Below, in pieces: positions 15,969 to 24,330 of a stretch of DNA of 64,000 nucleotides (positions are counted from its first letter, which is position 1; the number at the start of each line of letters is the position of its first letter). The stretch covers positions 53,109 to 117,108 of the forward strand of contig NZ_JALKEV010000017.1 of NCBI RefSeq assembly GCF_023017105.1. Reading direction: 5' to 3'. The DNA is from Halalkalibacter sp. APA_J-10(15) (lineage in GTDB: Bacteria; Bacillota; Bacilli; Bacillales; Bacillaceae_D). Position numbers and translations under genes: made by a program. The notes under the pieces were generated by a model. That model worked only from the letters and a program-made list of their open reading frames with translations. It had not been told where the DNA came from and ran no database searches.

Positions 15969-16204
15969 TCTGTCCCAATTATCAAACCACAGGTTCCAAT
16001 TTGTTCTTGGTTTTCACCTTTTTTGACTAATATCCAACGATTGTGTTCCTTTTCTTCTGGATCTTTATTCCATTCAACAAACTCTATTGCATCATTTTTA
16101 CTAATAAATAGTTCTTCATCATATAAAAATTCACACACTTTTTCATCACTAAAAAGCCTATAAATAAAATCAACATCCTCAGTATTTACATTTCGCAATA
16201 CCAA
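15965..16204 (-). pseudogene. N-terminal half of the broken GNAT acetyltransferase
   Basis: 79 residues beginning MVLRNVNTEDVDFIYRLFSD, typical of RimJ/RimL N-termini, ending GTCGLIIGTE and a stop. The missing continuation (EIDYDLWHEYWGQGYMKEA) is in the overlapping frame at 15438-15968, so a frameshift separates the two halves of the acetyltransferase. It is part of the same decayed chimeric unit. Confidence 0.75.
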
Positions 16205-16264
16205 CCTATCCGTTTCTAAATTCGGAATCTTTTGTGTTCAGTCATTTTGACGACCCCTAACCAC

Positions 16265-16339
16265 TTATTAAATTAGCCTACTCTTTAATACAACAAGCGA
16301 TTGCTCTTATTGGACAATTGCATCCGTTACTTTAAGTAC
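16265..16339 (+). repeat. Array spacer repeat (copy 7)
   Basis: Left arm TTATTAAATTAGCCTACTCT then TTAATACAACAAG (16265-16297), right arm GGACAATTGCATCCGTTACT (16312-16331) then TTAAGTAC. Between them AAGCGATTGCTCTTATT forms an imperfect hairpin. Confidence 0.7.
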
Positions 16340-16432
16340 ACTTTTCACCCGAACTAATTACCTTTATATTACAACAAGCAACTAAATCGATAGTTGAAGA
16401 AGTGAATATCCTTGTTCAACATTCCCCACCTT

Positions 16433-16666
16433 CTAGTTCAAGAAGAAGACTAGAAGTGATGCAAATAATACAAAGAAAAATGCCCCGATGCTAATCCACC
16501 CCATAACTTTTTGTTCTTTCCGAAATTCTTCTAATCCCATTACTAACATCGTTAAACTTAAGAAAAACATCATATATAACTGGAACTCAAAATTCTTAGT
16601 AATCAATCCATATCCTGCGAAAAAAGCAGCGATTACTGCAAAAATTACTTTTAAAATCATTAACAA
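16433..16666 (-). CDS. DUF3953 membrane protein (YczI-like)
   Basis: 77 residues with three hydrophobic segments and the DUF3953 pattern GYGLITKNFEFQLYMMFFLS followed by MLVMGLEEFRKEQKVMGW. This small membrane protein family is common in Bacillaceae and has no known function. It is flanked by spacer repeats 7 and 8. Confidence 0.8.
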   Translation of the reverse strand: MLMILKVIFAVIAAFFAGYGLITKNFEFQLYMMFFLSLTMLVMGLEEFRKEQKVMGWISIGAFFFVLFASLLVFFLN

Positions 16667-16690
16667 TTATAAACACCCCTTTATAGTTTT

Positions 16691-16760
16691 TTCACTAACC
16701 CTGCTCGTTAATGAAAAAGCGCCTCCAATTGTTGTAGAAACGCCACCTGTTATCTTATAA
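16691..16760 (+). repeat. Array spacer repeat (copy 8)
   Basis: Left arm TTCACTAACCCTGCTCGTTA (16691-16710), right arm TTGTTGTAGAAACGCCACCT then GTTATCTTATAA (16729-16760). Confidence 0.7.
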
Positions 16761-17204
16761 CTCCATATAGTGACTTGAATTTGGATAGAGGTTTTCCTTT
16801 AAAAATCCTAAAGAAGTATAAAATTTATCAGCCTGTTCCGTATCTGTATGAAGCACCAAAATGTTATAATATCTTTTTGCTTCGTCGATCATCTTTTTTA
16901 CCAAAAGACTCCCTACACCGTTTCTTCTATACTCCTTACTAACATAAAATCTTCTCAACCTACCAATAAATTTTTCATTTGAATATGGGTCTTTATTTAA
17001 TCCACCAATAGCAACAAGGACATCTTCTTCGTTAAACACGCCAAATAAGACTTCTCCAAAATTATTAAAAGTATTGCTACCATTTTCATAATCATTTATT
17101 AATCTTTCTACAAAACGAAAACCATCTTGTTTACTTTGTTTTACTAAACGATCCAAATCAAAATCCAACAGATTATATATTTTCTTTACCTCATGTTTCC
17201 CCAT
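16755..17204 (-). CDS. GNAT-family N-acetyltransferase
   Basis: 149 residues: a beta stretch EVLFGVFNEEDVLVAIGGLN, the acetyl-CoA loop FYVSKEYRRNGVGSLLVKKM and C-terminal TEQADKFYTSLGFLKENLYP. CTGGGGG precedes the ATG. The ribosome site lies directly after the truncated group II intron remnant and the start of a spacer repeat. Substrate unknown. Confidence 0.8.
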   Translation of the reverse strand: MGKHEVKKIYNLLDFDLDRLVKQSKQDGFRFVERLINDYENGSNTFNNFGEVLFGVFNEEDVLVAIGGLNKDPYSNEKFIGRLRRFYVSKEYRRNGVGSLLVKKMIDEAKRYYNILVLHTDTEQADKFYTSLGFLKENLYPNSSHYMEL

Positions 17205-17248
17205 ATATATCCCCCAGAAAGGTACGTTAATTCTTATTAAACCCTACG

Positions 17249-17405
17249 TCAGCAATAGGTAAGCATTTGATGTGATCTCCAGCTTTTCCCCTGCTCCACA
17301 CGGAACGTGCTAGTTTCCCAGCATTCCGCGTTCCATCTATTGATATGTACTAGATTATAAGTTCCTTGTTACTCATAGAAGTGAGATCCTCAGATTGGTT
17401 CCTAG
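17249..17405 (-). mobile_element. 3' fragment of a group II intron (domains V-VI only)
   Basis: This stretch closely resembles the 3' end of the complete intron at 57744-60385, from the last codons of its reverse transcriptase to the last base. The domain V hairpin is kept, and a base pair differs in both strands (GAT/ATC in the full intron, GCT/AGC here), so pairing is preserved. The 3' junction AGCAATAGG on the plus strand abuts TTATTAAACCC, the beginning of a spacer-repeat left arm, as in the full copy. All 5' parts are gone. Confidence 0.8.
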
Positions 17406-17563
17406 ACATATAATCCCCCCTACAAAAGCAAAACACAATATCGAAATATAACAACCTTAGAAAATAACATTCACAGGAAAACTCTTTAATGCCGCATTAA
17501 TTTAATCACTGTAATTCTGCAACAATAGACATATACTTCACTTTTTCCATAAAGGAATTGAAC

Positions 17564-18040
17564 CTAATACCACTCAATATCCCACGTAAAATCATTAGTA
17601 AAAAAGTAAAAATAACCGTCATGATCCAACTCAATTTTCTCTGATCTAGTTTGAGTCTTATACACTAAATCCTTTATATCTGAATCAAAAACTTTCCCAA
17701 ATACTACGTTCATTTCTTCCTCAGAATAAGTAATGAAGCTAACATCATCAGCGTCTGGCAACCTATAACTACTAGCAGATTCAATAATTTTATAAGCTCC
17801 GTCTTCATATCTTACTTTCATATGACGAATTAGATCATTTTGGCGATAAAAAAAGATCTGCTCATCATCTGAAAGGGCCAATGTTGTAATAAGGTTTAAA
17901 CCTTGTGCTCTTTCTAACTCAAAGTAATTGAACGCCTCTGTTTGTGTGTCAAAAAACATTTCATTGTCAATGATTTCATCTCCATATTTACAACCAAACA
18001 ACAGTACTAATGAAATGAATGACATAAATAACCTTTTCAC
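17564..18040 (-). CDS. Lipoprotein of unknown function
   Basis: 158 residues with signal MKRLFMSFISLVLLFGC, lipid cysteine at residue 17. The mature domain contains FDTQTEAFNYF, a beta-rich middle (ITTLALSDDEQIFFYRQND) and ends with YFFTNDFTWDIEWY. A degraded paralogue is at 11405-11584. It is probably anchored to the outer face of the membrane. No family is recognised. Confidence 0.7.
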   Translation of the reverse strand: MKRLFMSFISLVLLFGCKYGDEIIDNEMFFDTQTEAFNYFELERAQGLNLITTLALSDDEQIFFYRQNDLIRHMKVRYEDGAYKIIESASSYRLPDADDVSFITYSEEEMNVVFGKVFDSDIKDLVYKTQTRSEKIELDHDGYFYFFTNDFTWDIEWY

Positions 18041-18113
18041 AGTTCACCTTCTTTCATAATTAGTAATCTTGGCGGAATGCCATAAGCCTTTTTTCTTGGA
18101 TTTCCCCTAAACT

Positions 18114-18164
18114 TCAACAACGTACCTGCAGAGTCCCATCGAAATCAAAAATAACCGCCTTCAT
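18114..18164 (-). pseudogene. Remnant of a HAD-family hydrolase (16 residues)
   Basis: From ATG 18164 the frame reads MKAVIFDFDGTLQVRC then stops. KAVIFDFDGT is motif I of HAD phosphatases, which normally begins those proteins. Nothing further of the enzyme is seen. Confidence 0.6.
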
Positions 18165-18628
18165 AACCAAACACCTTTTGTTAATACAACATGTACTACT
18201 AATTCGAATTATAGCTAAATATCGTAACCAATTATACCATAAAATAGTAATAATCCTTTCTAAACCATCTGTTGCTATAAAAAATAAAAACTCACCAACT
18301 TAAATCTTGAGCAACCTAACCATTCTCCTACAATGATTGCATCACCTTCTGACCTTTCCCTTCACATCTTCCACAACATAAGCTCCCCTCAAAAAAAGTT
18401 CGTTTGACTGAGTAATGTTTTATAACTATAATATTAAACGGCTAACATCCGCCATATAGGATTTTGGTATGACATGAATAAATAGAAGGTGAAACTATCT
18501 TAGACAACGATTGTAGGTGTATACGCTTTAACAAGCGAGCAAGTGGTACTTCAGTTCCGTAGTCTTTTTCTCCAAACGTCAAAAACACTCGATATTATAG
18601 CTTCATTAAACGTTATAGGAGGAAAAGA
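18165..18628. other. Intergenic region with decayed DNA
   Basis: No intact gene is seen. Around 18300-18400 the minus strand has a GAGGGGAG site and a short frame soon interrupted, which may be another eroded gene. The BCCT promoter must lie towards the right end; no clear -35/-10 pair was identified. AGGAGG lies at about 18617. Confidence 0.35.
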
Positions 18629-20161
18629 ATGAAAACAATAAATAGCTTGAAAATGGACTGGACTACCTTTGCGGTAAGTGGAGGATTTCTATTCCTCTTT
18701 GTCCTTTTTGCACTAATGGACATTCATTTAGTTGAAGGTTGGGTAGCGGAATCCTTCAATTGGTCAGTAACTTATTTCGGTGCTTATTGGCAATTATTAT
18801 TACTTGGAAATTTTGCGATTGGGATGATCATCGCTTTTTCGAAATACGGGAAATTAAAGCTTGGAAAAATAGAGAAACCTGAGAATGGTTATTTTCGTTG
18901 GATTTCGATGATTTTATGTACACTTCTAGCTAGTGGTGGTGTATTTTGGGCTGCATCAGAGCCCATTTATCATTTTATGACCACTCCTCCGTTGTTTGAA
19001 AATGATGGGATGACACCACAGGAGGCTATTATACCGGCTTTATCCCAAAGCTTTGTACATTGGGGCTTCCTAGCTTGGGCGTGTTTAGGTACTTTAACAT
19101 CCATTGTCCTCATGTATGCACATTATCATAAGGGATATCCGCTTAAGCCACGTGCCATTTTATATCCTATTTTTGGAGAAAAGATCTTTCATAAAAGTGT
19201 ACTTGGTTCAACTGCCGATATCGTTTCAATTATCGCCGTTGCTGCAGGTACAATGGGGCCGATCGGATTTTTAGGTCTACAAATTGGTTATGGACTACAT
19301 TTCTTATTTAATATTCCAAATACTTTGGCGACAAATATAATCGTTGTCGGCGCACTTATTATTATTGCTGCTGTATCTGTAGCGAGTGGTGTTGACAAAG
19401 GTATTCAATTTTTAAGTCGTGTAAATGTTATATTTGTTGTATTATTAGCAGCCATTATTCTCATTATTGGTCCGACCATGTTTTTAATCGATTCTTTTAT
19501 TAGTGCTCAAGCTTTTCAATTACAGCACTTTTTCGAAATGAATTTATATCGCGGGGATCAAGCTTGGCTTGGGTACTGGACGATCTTTTTCTGGGGCTGG
19601 TTTTTAGGCTATGCACCAATGATGGCGATTTTTATTAGTAAGATATCGCGTGGTCGTACGATTAGAGAGCTGATCGTAGCCGTATCGATTATGGCTCCAT
19701 TAGTGAGTAATTTCTGGTTCGCAGTTGTTGGTGGTACAGGATTATCTCATGAATTAAATCATCCTGGTTCCATTTCAAACCCATTAGGTGATGGCGGAAT
19801 GCCAGCGACCTTAATGGCGATAACGAACCAACTACCTATGGGATTATGGTTGGCGATTGGATTTTTAATCGTTAGTATTGTGTTTGTATCGACTACCGTT
19901 GATTCAATTTCATATACAGTAGCAGTCACGTTGCAAGGTACAGAGCATCCACAAAAATGGATAAGAGTGTTTTGGGTCGTTTTATTTGGTATCTTATCCG
20001 TTGTCCTCCTAACCATCGGTGAAGGAAGTATACAGGCCTTACAAAACTTTATTGTTGTCACGGCCGTACCAGTATCAATATTGCTCCTTCCCCCACTTTG
20101 GATCGCGCCCAAAATTGTAAAGCAGATGGCCAAGGAACAAAATATGGAAAAAGAAGAGTAA
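18629..20161 (+). CDS. BCCT-family transporter
   Basis: 510 residues with about 12 transmembrane segments and the BCCT signature TIFFWGWFLGYAPMMAIFIS followed by KISRGRTIREL. The unwound helix region reads AAGTMGPIGFLGLQIGYG. The family imports betaine, choline, carnitine or related zwitterions, coupled to sodium or protons, often for osmoprotection or methyl-donor use. The exact substrate cannot be set. The ATG follows TAGGAGGAAAAG. It is a monocistronic plus-strand gene in an otherwise minus-strand neighbourhood. Confidence 0.85.
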   Translation: MKTINSLKMDWTTFAVSGGFLFLFVLFALMDIHLVEGWVAESFNWSVTYFGAYWQLLLLGNFAIGMIIAFSKYGKLKLGKIEKPENGYFRWISMILCTLLASGGVFWAASEPIYHFMTTPPLFENDGMTPQEAIIPALSQSFVHWGFLAWACLGTLTSIVLMYAHYHKGYPLKPRAILYPIFGEKIFHKSVLGSTADIVSIIAVAAGTMGPIGFLGLQIGYGLHFLFNIPNTLATNIIVVGALIIIAAVSVASGVDKGIQFLSRVNVIFVVLLAAIILIIGPTMFLIDSFISAQAFQLQHFFEMNLYRGDQAWLGYWTIFFWGWFLGYAPMMAIFISKISRGRTIRELIVAVSIMAPLVSNFWFAVVGGTGLSHELNHPGSISNPLGDGGMPATLMAITNQLPMGLWLAIGFLIVSIVFVSTTVDSISYTVAVTLQGTEHPQKWIRVFWVVLFGILSVVLLTIGEGSIQALQNFIVVTAVPVSILLLPPLWIAPKIVKQMAKEQNMEKEE

Positions 20162-20207
20162 AAGAATCATACAATCAAAGAGCATGGATTTCTATTTTTG
20201 ATAAGTG

Positions 20208-20277
20208 ATAACAACATCCCCTAATTGATAGGTTGCACTGGAAAAGGTGTACTTCATTTATATAGGGGGTGTTTTCT
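20208..20277 (+). terminator. Possible terminator of the BCCT gene
   Basis: AACATCCCCTA (about 20209-20219) can pair with TAGGGGGTGTT (about 20262-20272) over a long loop, followed by TTCTTT. The stem is imperfect. Confidence 0.4.
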
Positions 20278-20523
20278 TTACCGCGCAATTAGTTAGAGTT
20301 AGTTCCGTCCATAAACATGAAAATAATAGGCATCCTACTATTGACGACATACTTGTTTCCCCTTTTAAATCATAAAGTATCTTGGAGATTTTCGTTTACT
20401 CCTACTATATCCGGTTAGAATGTAGGCTCGGTAGCATGACCACCACTAAGAATGAAACCTAAGCATTTTTATTATCCTCCTTCTTAAATTCTATTAACAC
20501 AATTTAATTAGCCCCTTAATTCA
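20278..20523. other. Intergenic region, nothing recognised
   Basis: No open frame with a ribosome site and no convincing structure. Confidence 0.35.
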
Positions 20524-20955
20524 TTAAGTAGAGTTATCCTCTACAAAGCTAAAAATGTACTTCGCGCTAAAAATAATTAAAGCAATCCCTATAAAAAAGA
20601 CTATCCAAAAGGGCTTTAATGAATCGTATCCAATAATAAGCATAACACTATTAATAAAAGCTAAAAACACTATCACGATCCCCACAACAAAAAATATAGC
20701 GAATGAAAAGAACCAGCCAGCCTTTACACTTATTTTACGTTTTTTTAAAAATCTCTCATACAAAAGAGCCTTTGCAACCCAATTAATGAAAATAATATAC
20801 GCAATCGAAAATACTTCTAATGCATTGGTAAAATTAAACAAATCCATTACTAACCCTGCACCATATGAGGCTATAATTAATGTACTAATAACAAAGATAA
20901 CAAATAAAAACCAAGCGATTATGTAAGAAAAACAATGATTTATTTCACTAGCCAA
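20524..20955 (-). CDS. Integral membrane protein of unknown function
   Basis: 143 residues with four hydrophobic segments (about 11-33, 47-65, 81-109, 117-136) and a basic loop ERFLKKRKISVK. No known domain is recognised. It precedes the HIT gene on the same strand but is separated from it by about 60 bp of its own 5' side, so they may be cotranscribed or independent. Confidence 0.55.
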   Translation of the reverse strand: MASEINHCFSYIIAWFLFVIFVISTLIIASYGAGLVMDLFNFTNALEVFSIAYIIFINWVAKALLYERFLKKRKISVKAGWFFSFAIFFVVGIVIVFLAFINSVMLIIGYDSLKPFWIVFFIGIALIIFSAKYIFSFVEDNST

Positions 20956-21017
20956 TTCATGGACTCTCCCCCAAATTTAAACATATTATCAAGTTTACAA
21001 GTCGGACAGTGAGTCAA

Positions 21018-21356
21018 TTACATTTCCCATTTTAATTGACGACCACCAATTATATGATAATGCAAATGATAAATTTCTTGTTGACCATGTTTCCCTGTAT
21101 TCGTAATAACTCTAAAACCATCACTACTTATCCCCAATATTTTGGCAACTTCTTGTAATCCATGATGAATATTGTAGATCATTCTTTCATCACCCACTTT
21201 GATGTCCATTATGTTTTCAATATGCTTTTTAGGAATGACTAACGCATGAATTGGTGCACTAGAATGCAATCCGTAAAAGGCCATAACATCCTCATCTTCA
21301 TAGATCATTTCTGCTGGAGCTTCTCTATTAACTATCTTACAAAAAATACAGGTCAT
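21018..21356 (-). CDS. HIT-family (histidine triad) nucleotide-binding protein
   Basis: 112 residues with zinc-site cysteines in CIFCKI (C3, C6) and the histidine triad HLHYH (H97, H99, H101) in the usual HxHxHxx context followed by IIGG. These small hydrolases/transferases cleave nucleoside phosphoramidates. The 3' end and the sequence beyond the stop are repeated at the right edge of the window (63915-64000), so there are two copies. Confidence 0.9.
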   Translation of the reverse strand: MTCIFCKIVNREAPAEMIYEDEDVMAFYGLHSSAPIHALVIPKKHIENIMDIKVGDERMIYNIHHGLQEVAKILGISSDGFRVITNTGKHGQQEIYHLHYHIIGGRQLKWEM

Positions 21357-21434
21357 CTTTGTGTGCCTCCTACTATATGATTACGGTTACAGTTTTCATT
21401 AAAACTGCTCTAAAATACGGTAGAGAACCTACAA

Positions 21435-21617
21435 TCAAAGTGTTGGCTCATCTTCTAATGCCCAAGCAAGAATTATATAAACCCATACAGAAGCAGAAGC
21501 CGTAAAGATAAATATGATCCTCACAATAAAAGGTGATATGCCGAAAAAATGGGCTATTCCTCCACATATGCCAAATAGGGCTTTATCCGTCGATGACTTC
21601 GTTAACTTTTGCGACAT
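21435..21617 (-). CDS. PspC-domain membrane protein
   Basis: 60 residues (start ATG 21617, after GGAGGTGG) comprising a single PspC domain: KLTKSSTDKALFGICGGIAH, FFGISPFIVRIIFI and a hydrophobic AWALEDEP ending. PspC proteins sit in the membrane and take part in envelope-stress signalling. It lies upstream of, and divergent from, the two-component/ABC operon. The longer frame from 21641 is less likely because it would contain its own ribosome site. Confidence 0.85.
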   Translation of the reverse strand: MSQKLTKSSTDKALFGICGGIAHFFGISPFIVRIIFIFTASASVWVYIILAWALEDEPTL

Positions 21618-21822
21618 GAGAATTGCCACCTCCATTTTCATCCATAATTACATATTATTATTCTATCACTTAAACGTTTTCTTTAGTGTATCTTTTACAA
21701 AGATTCAAGGATCACTGAAAAAAAGTGAAATTTGTACTTTTCCAATGGTCTCATTTATTTCAGCCTTATTTCATTCAACATTTCACCCCAAATCACTCTC
21801 CATTTTCATCCATTAAATACGC

Positions 21823-21828
21823 TATAAT
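21823..21828 (+). promoter_or_regulatory. -10 element of the response-regulator operon
   Basis: Perfect TATAAT 33 bp before the response-regulator start. No consensus -35 lies 17 bp upstream, which would suit an activated promoter. Confidence 0.45.
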
Positions 21829-21860
21829 GAAAGGTAATCCATTAGATTGAACAAAAAGGG

Positions 21861-22553
21861 TTGATGATTGTGCATAATAAAGGCAAACGACTGTTAATCA
21901 TTGAAGATGATCAAGAAATTAGTAGACTATTACGTGTGATTTTTACTAAATTAGGGATGGATTCAGTTGTGGCGTATTCTGGTACAGAAGGTCTGCTACA
22001 GCTGCAGAATGATACATATGATTTAATTTTATTAGATTTAATGCTACCAGGAAAAAGCGGGGAACAATTAATCAAAGAGATTAGAGAAAGTAGCGACATC
22101 CCCATTATTGTCATCTCCGCCAAGGTGGACATCGAAAGCAAAGTACACGTATTGAAGATAGGGGCAGACGATTATATGACGAAGCCTTTTAATCAAGAAG
22201 AGGTAATGGCAAGAGTTGAAGTGCAATTACGAAAATCAAGCAGTCACTCAACAAGAACTTCTGAGAAAGTATGGCGAGGACTTACGATCAATCCTGATAA
22301 ATTGTCTGTAACGTTAGAAGGGAACGAGCTGCAATTAACGAATGCGGAATTTGATATCCTCTTCTTATTTATAAGTCATCCTGAGCGTGCCTTTTCCAAA
22401 AGGGAGATGTATGAACGAACGTGGAATCGGACCTACTTAGGCGATGACAATACGATTAGTGTTCATGTCTCGAACCTTCGTAGAAAAATGGCCGAAATCA
22501 CGCCTGATGAGTATATTAGAACCATTTGGGGAGTAGGCTTCATGCTCATTTAA
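21861..22553 (+). CDS. OmpR/PhoB-type response regulator
   Basis: 230 residues: receiver domain with acidic pocket E15-D16-D17, phospho-acceptor D59 (LILLDLMLP) and KPF loop lysine, then a winged-helix DNA-binding domain (about 135-228; NAEFDILFLFISHPERAFSK ... VHVSNLRRKM). First gene of an operon with an ABC exporter and a histidine kinase, the arrangement of lantibiotic/bacitracin-type resistance modules. It most likely activates the adjacent ABC genes in response to a cell-envelope-active peptide. Confidence 0.9.
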   Translation: MMIVHNKGKRLLIIEDDQEISRLLRVIFTKLGMDSVVAYSGTEGLLQLQNDTYDLILLDLMLPGKSGEQLIKEIRESSDIPIIVISAKVDIESKVHVLKIGADDYMTKPFNQEEVMARVEVQLRKSSSHSTRTSEKVWRGLTINPDKLSVTLEGNELQLTNAEFDILFLFISHPERAFSKREMYERTWNRTYLGDDNTISVHVSNLRRKMAEITPDEYIRTIWGVGFMLI

Positions 22554-22648
22554 ATTCTTTATGATTTCTTTATGTTTTGCTTAAGGGAAATTAAAGACAC
22601 CTAAGCTAAACTAATTGTAATAAGAATTTTAGCGAAGGAGTCAACAAG

Positions 22649-23563
22649 ATGAATACCATTATTCAAACCTTTCAATTGACGAAAGCCTTTAAAGAGGATG
22701 AAATCATCAAGCCACTGAATTTCTCACTTGAACAAGGAGAAATTTGTGCATTAATCGGAAAAAATGGAGCTGGAAAATCGACGTTCTTTAAAATGCTTTC
22801 GGGCCAATTCATTCCTACCTCCGGCGAGATTCACTTATTTGGGAAATCAGGAAACGAAATGCCCATTGCACAACAGAGAATGGGCTTTATGATTGAGACG
22901 CCTGAGTTTTTTCCGGATTTTACAGCGACTCAAAATTTAGAGTATTTTCGAATTCAACGAGGCGTCGTTGAGAAAAAAAGAATTTATGAAGTGCTACAAA
23001 TTGTTGGCTTAGCCAATGAAAAGAAGAAACGTTTTAGTGATTACTCAATGGGAATGAAGCAACGACTAGGAATCGCCCTGTGTCTTCTAAGTAGTCCAGA
23101 TTGTTTAGTGCTAGATGAGCCTATTAATGGGTTAGATGCTGAAGGCATTATGGAAATTCGTCAATTATTATTGAAGTTAAATGAAGAGAAACAAATAACC
23201 ATTTTGATTTCTAGTCATATTTTAAGTGAATTACAATTAATAGCGACGCGCTTTGCTTTTATTAAAAATGGGGTCATTGTCGAGGATCTAAGCAAAGAGG
23301 CGTTAAATGAAAAAAGTAAAAAGCAAATTCGGCTTAAAGTTAATGATACAGCTAAGACAGCACAATTGTTAGAGCAAGCCTTTGCCGATATCCAGTATAA
23401 AGTTCTCCCTAATCAAATCATCACCCTTCAAAACTATGTCGATGAAGGCGGCGAGATTAATCGTCTCTTAACGACCAATGGAGTGTTAGTGATGGAGTTT
23501 CGTATTGAAGCTCTAAATTTAGAAGAATATTTCTTAGGATTAGTGGAGGCGAATGAACAATGA
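22649..23563 (+). CDS. ABC transporter ATP-binding protein (BcrA-like)
   Basis: 304 residues with Walker A GKNGAGKST (37-45), signature YSMGMKQRLG, Walker B CLVLDEP and a switch His in ISSHILSEL. The C-terminal extension (about 225-304) is typical of the BcrA/lantibiotic-immunity branch. Its stop overlaps the start of the permease gene (23560), showing translational coupling. With the permease it probably exports or displaces a membrane-active peptide. Confidence 0.9.
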   Translation: MNTIIQTFQLTKAFKEDEIIKPLNFSLEQGEICALIGKNGAGKSTFFKMLSGQFIPTSGEIHLFGKSGNEMPIAQQRMGFMIETPEFFPDFTATQNLEYFRIQRGVVEKKRIYEVLQIVGLANEKKKRFSDYSMGMKQRLGIALCLLSSPDCLVLDEPINGLDAEGIMEIRQLLLKLNEEKQITILISSHILSELQLIATRFAFIKNGVIVEDLSKEALNEKSKKQIRLKVNDTAKTAQLLEQAFADIQYKVLPNQIITLQNYVDEGGEINRLLTTNGVLVMEFRIEALNLEEYFLGLVEANEQ

Positions 23564-24309
23564 TGAATTATATGAAAAGCGAACATTATCGCTTGCTACA
23601 CAAAAAAGGGCTATATGTTACGAGTGCTATTGGCTTAGCTTTAATTATTGCAGCTGCCGTTGTATTATCCTTGTCTTTGCATTTTGACCCAAATTTCCCG
23701 TACGCAACTAGTAGGTTCTTTTATTCAAATGTCGTCAGTGGTGGCGTATTAATTGTGATCATAGGATTACTCTTTAATTCAGCTCTAACCGGGAAAGACA
23801 CAGCTGTCATTAAACAATCTATATCCTTTGGTATCTCTCGTAGCACCATCTTTTGGTCAAAGCTTATTCTAACCTTTATTTATTTTTTACTAATCTGTGT
23901 AATCGGTCTAGCCTTAACGATTGTATTAGGAGAGAGTCTTTTGGCTAGTGAGGAACAAGCCGTCAAGAATTTCTTACTAGCTAGTTTCAATATGATCCCG
24001 ATTGTAGTGGGTGGATTTTTTGTCATCCATGTGCTTAGAATGCTTAAGGTCGGCGATGTCTATGTCATTGTTATGTTGCTCTTTTTCTTTCTTTTATCTG
24101 GTGATTTAGTACGATTACTATTCCGATCTATTTCAGGAATGGATGAACTTTATCACTATGCACCAAGTACACTATTAAACGAAAATTTAATGAGCTTTTT
24201 GGCTCAAGAGGTTCAATTCGAGTATCGCCCTTGGATAACTGGCATTGTTATTTCGGTGATATTTTTACTAATAGGCGCTAGAAAATTCGCTAAACAAACG
24301 ATTGATTGA
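23560..24309 (+). CDS. ABC-2-type permease
   Basis: 249 residues with six predicted membrane segments, N-terminal MNYMKSEHYRLLHKKGLYVT typical of BcrB/lantibiotic-immunity permeases (a short cytoplasmic start followed by the first helix). It overlaps the ATPase gene by four bases. It is the membrane partner of that ATPase; the substrate is inferred to be a peptide antibiotic. Confidence 0.8.
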   Translation: MMNYMKSEHYRLLHKKGLYVTSAIGLALIIAAAVVLSLSLHFDPNFPYATSRFFYSNVVSGGVLIVIIGLLFNSALTGKDTAVIKQSISFGISRSTIFWSKLILTFIYFLLICVIGLALTIVLGESLLASEEQAVKNFLLASFNMIPIVVGGFFVIHVLRMLKVGDVYVIVMLLFFFLLSGDLVRLLFRSISGMDELYHYAPSTLLNENLMSFLAQEVQFEYRPWITGIVISVIFLLIGARKFAKQTID

Positions 24310-24330
24310 TGAAGAAGGGATGTTAGAGTC

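Noticed and set aside
9596-18164. A true integron with attC sites
   Set aside because: No tyrosine recombinase is visible and the spacer arms are direct-repeat-like GCNCCGTTA motifs, not RYYYAAC/GTTRRRY inverted pairs. The resemblance is therefore kept only as an analogy.
18280-18420. Minus-strand short frame with CCGRCEGKG that resembles a zinc finger
   Set aside because: Only about 20 codons, no start and no downstream partner; insufficient to call a domain.
21711-21735. CACTGAAAAAAAGTG resembling the MITE end
   Set aside because: Only about ten bases agree, with no inverted partner and no direct repeat.
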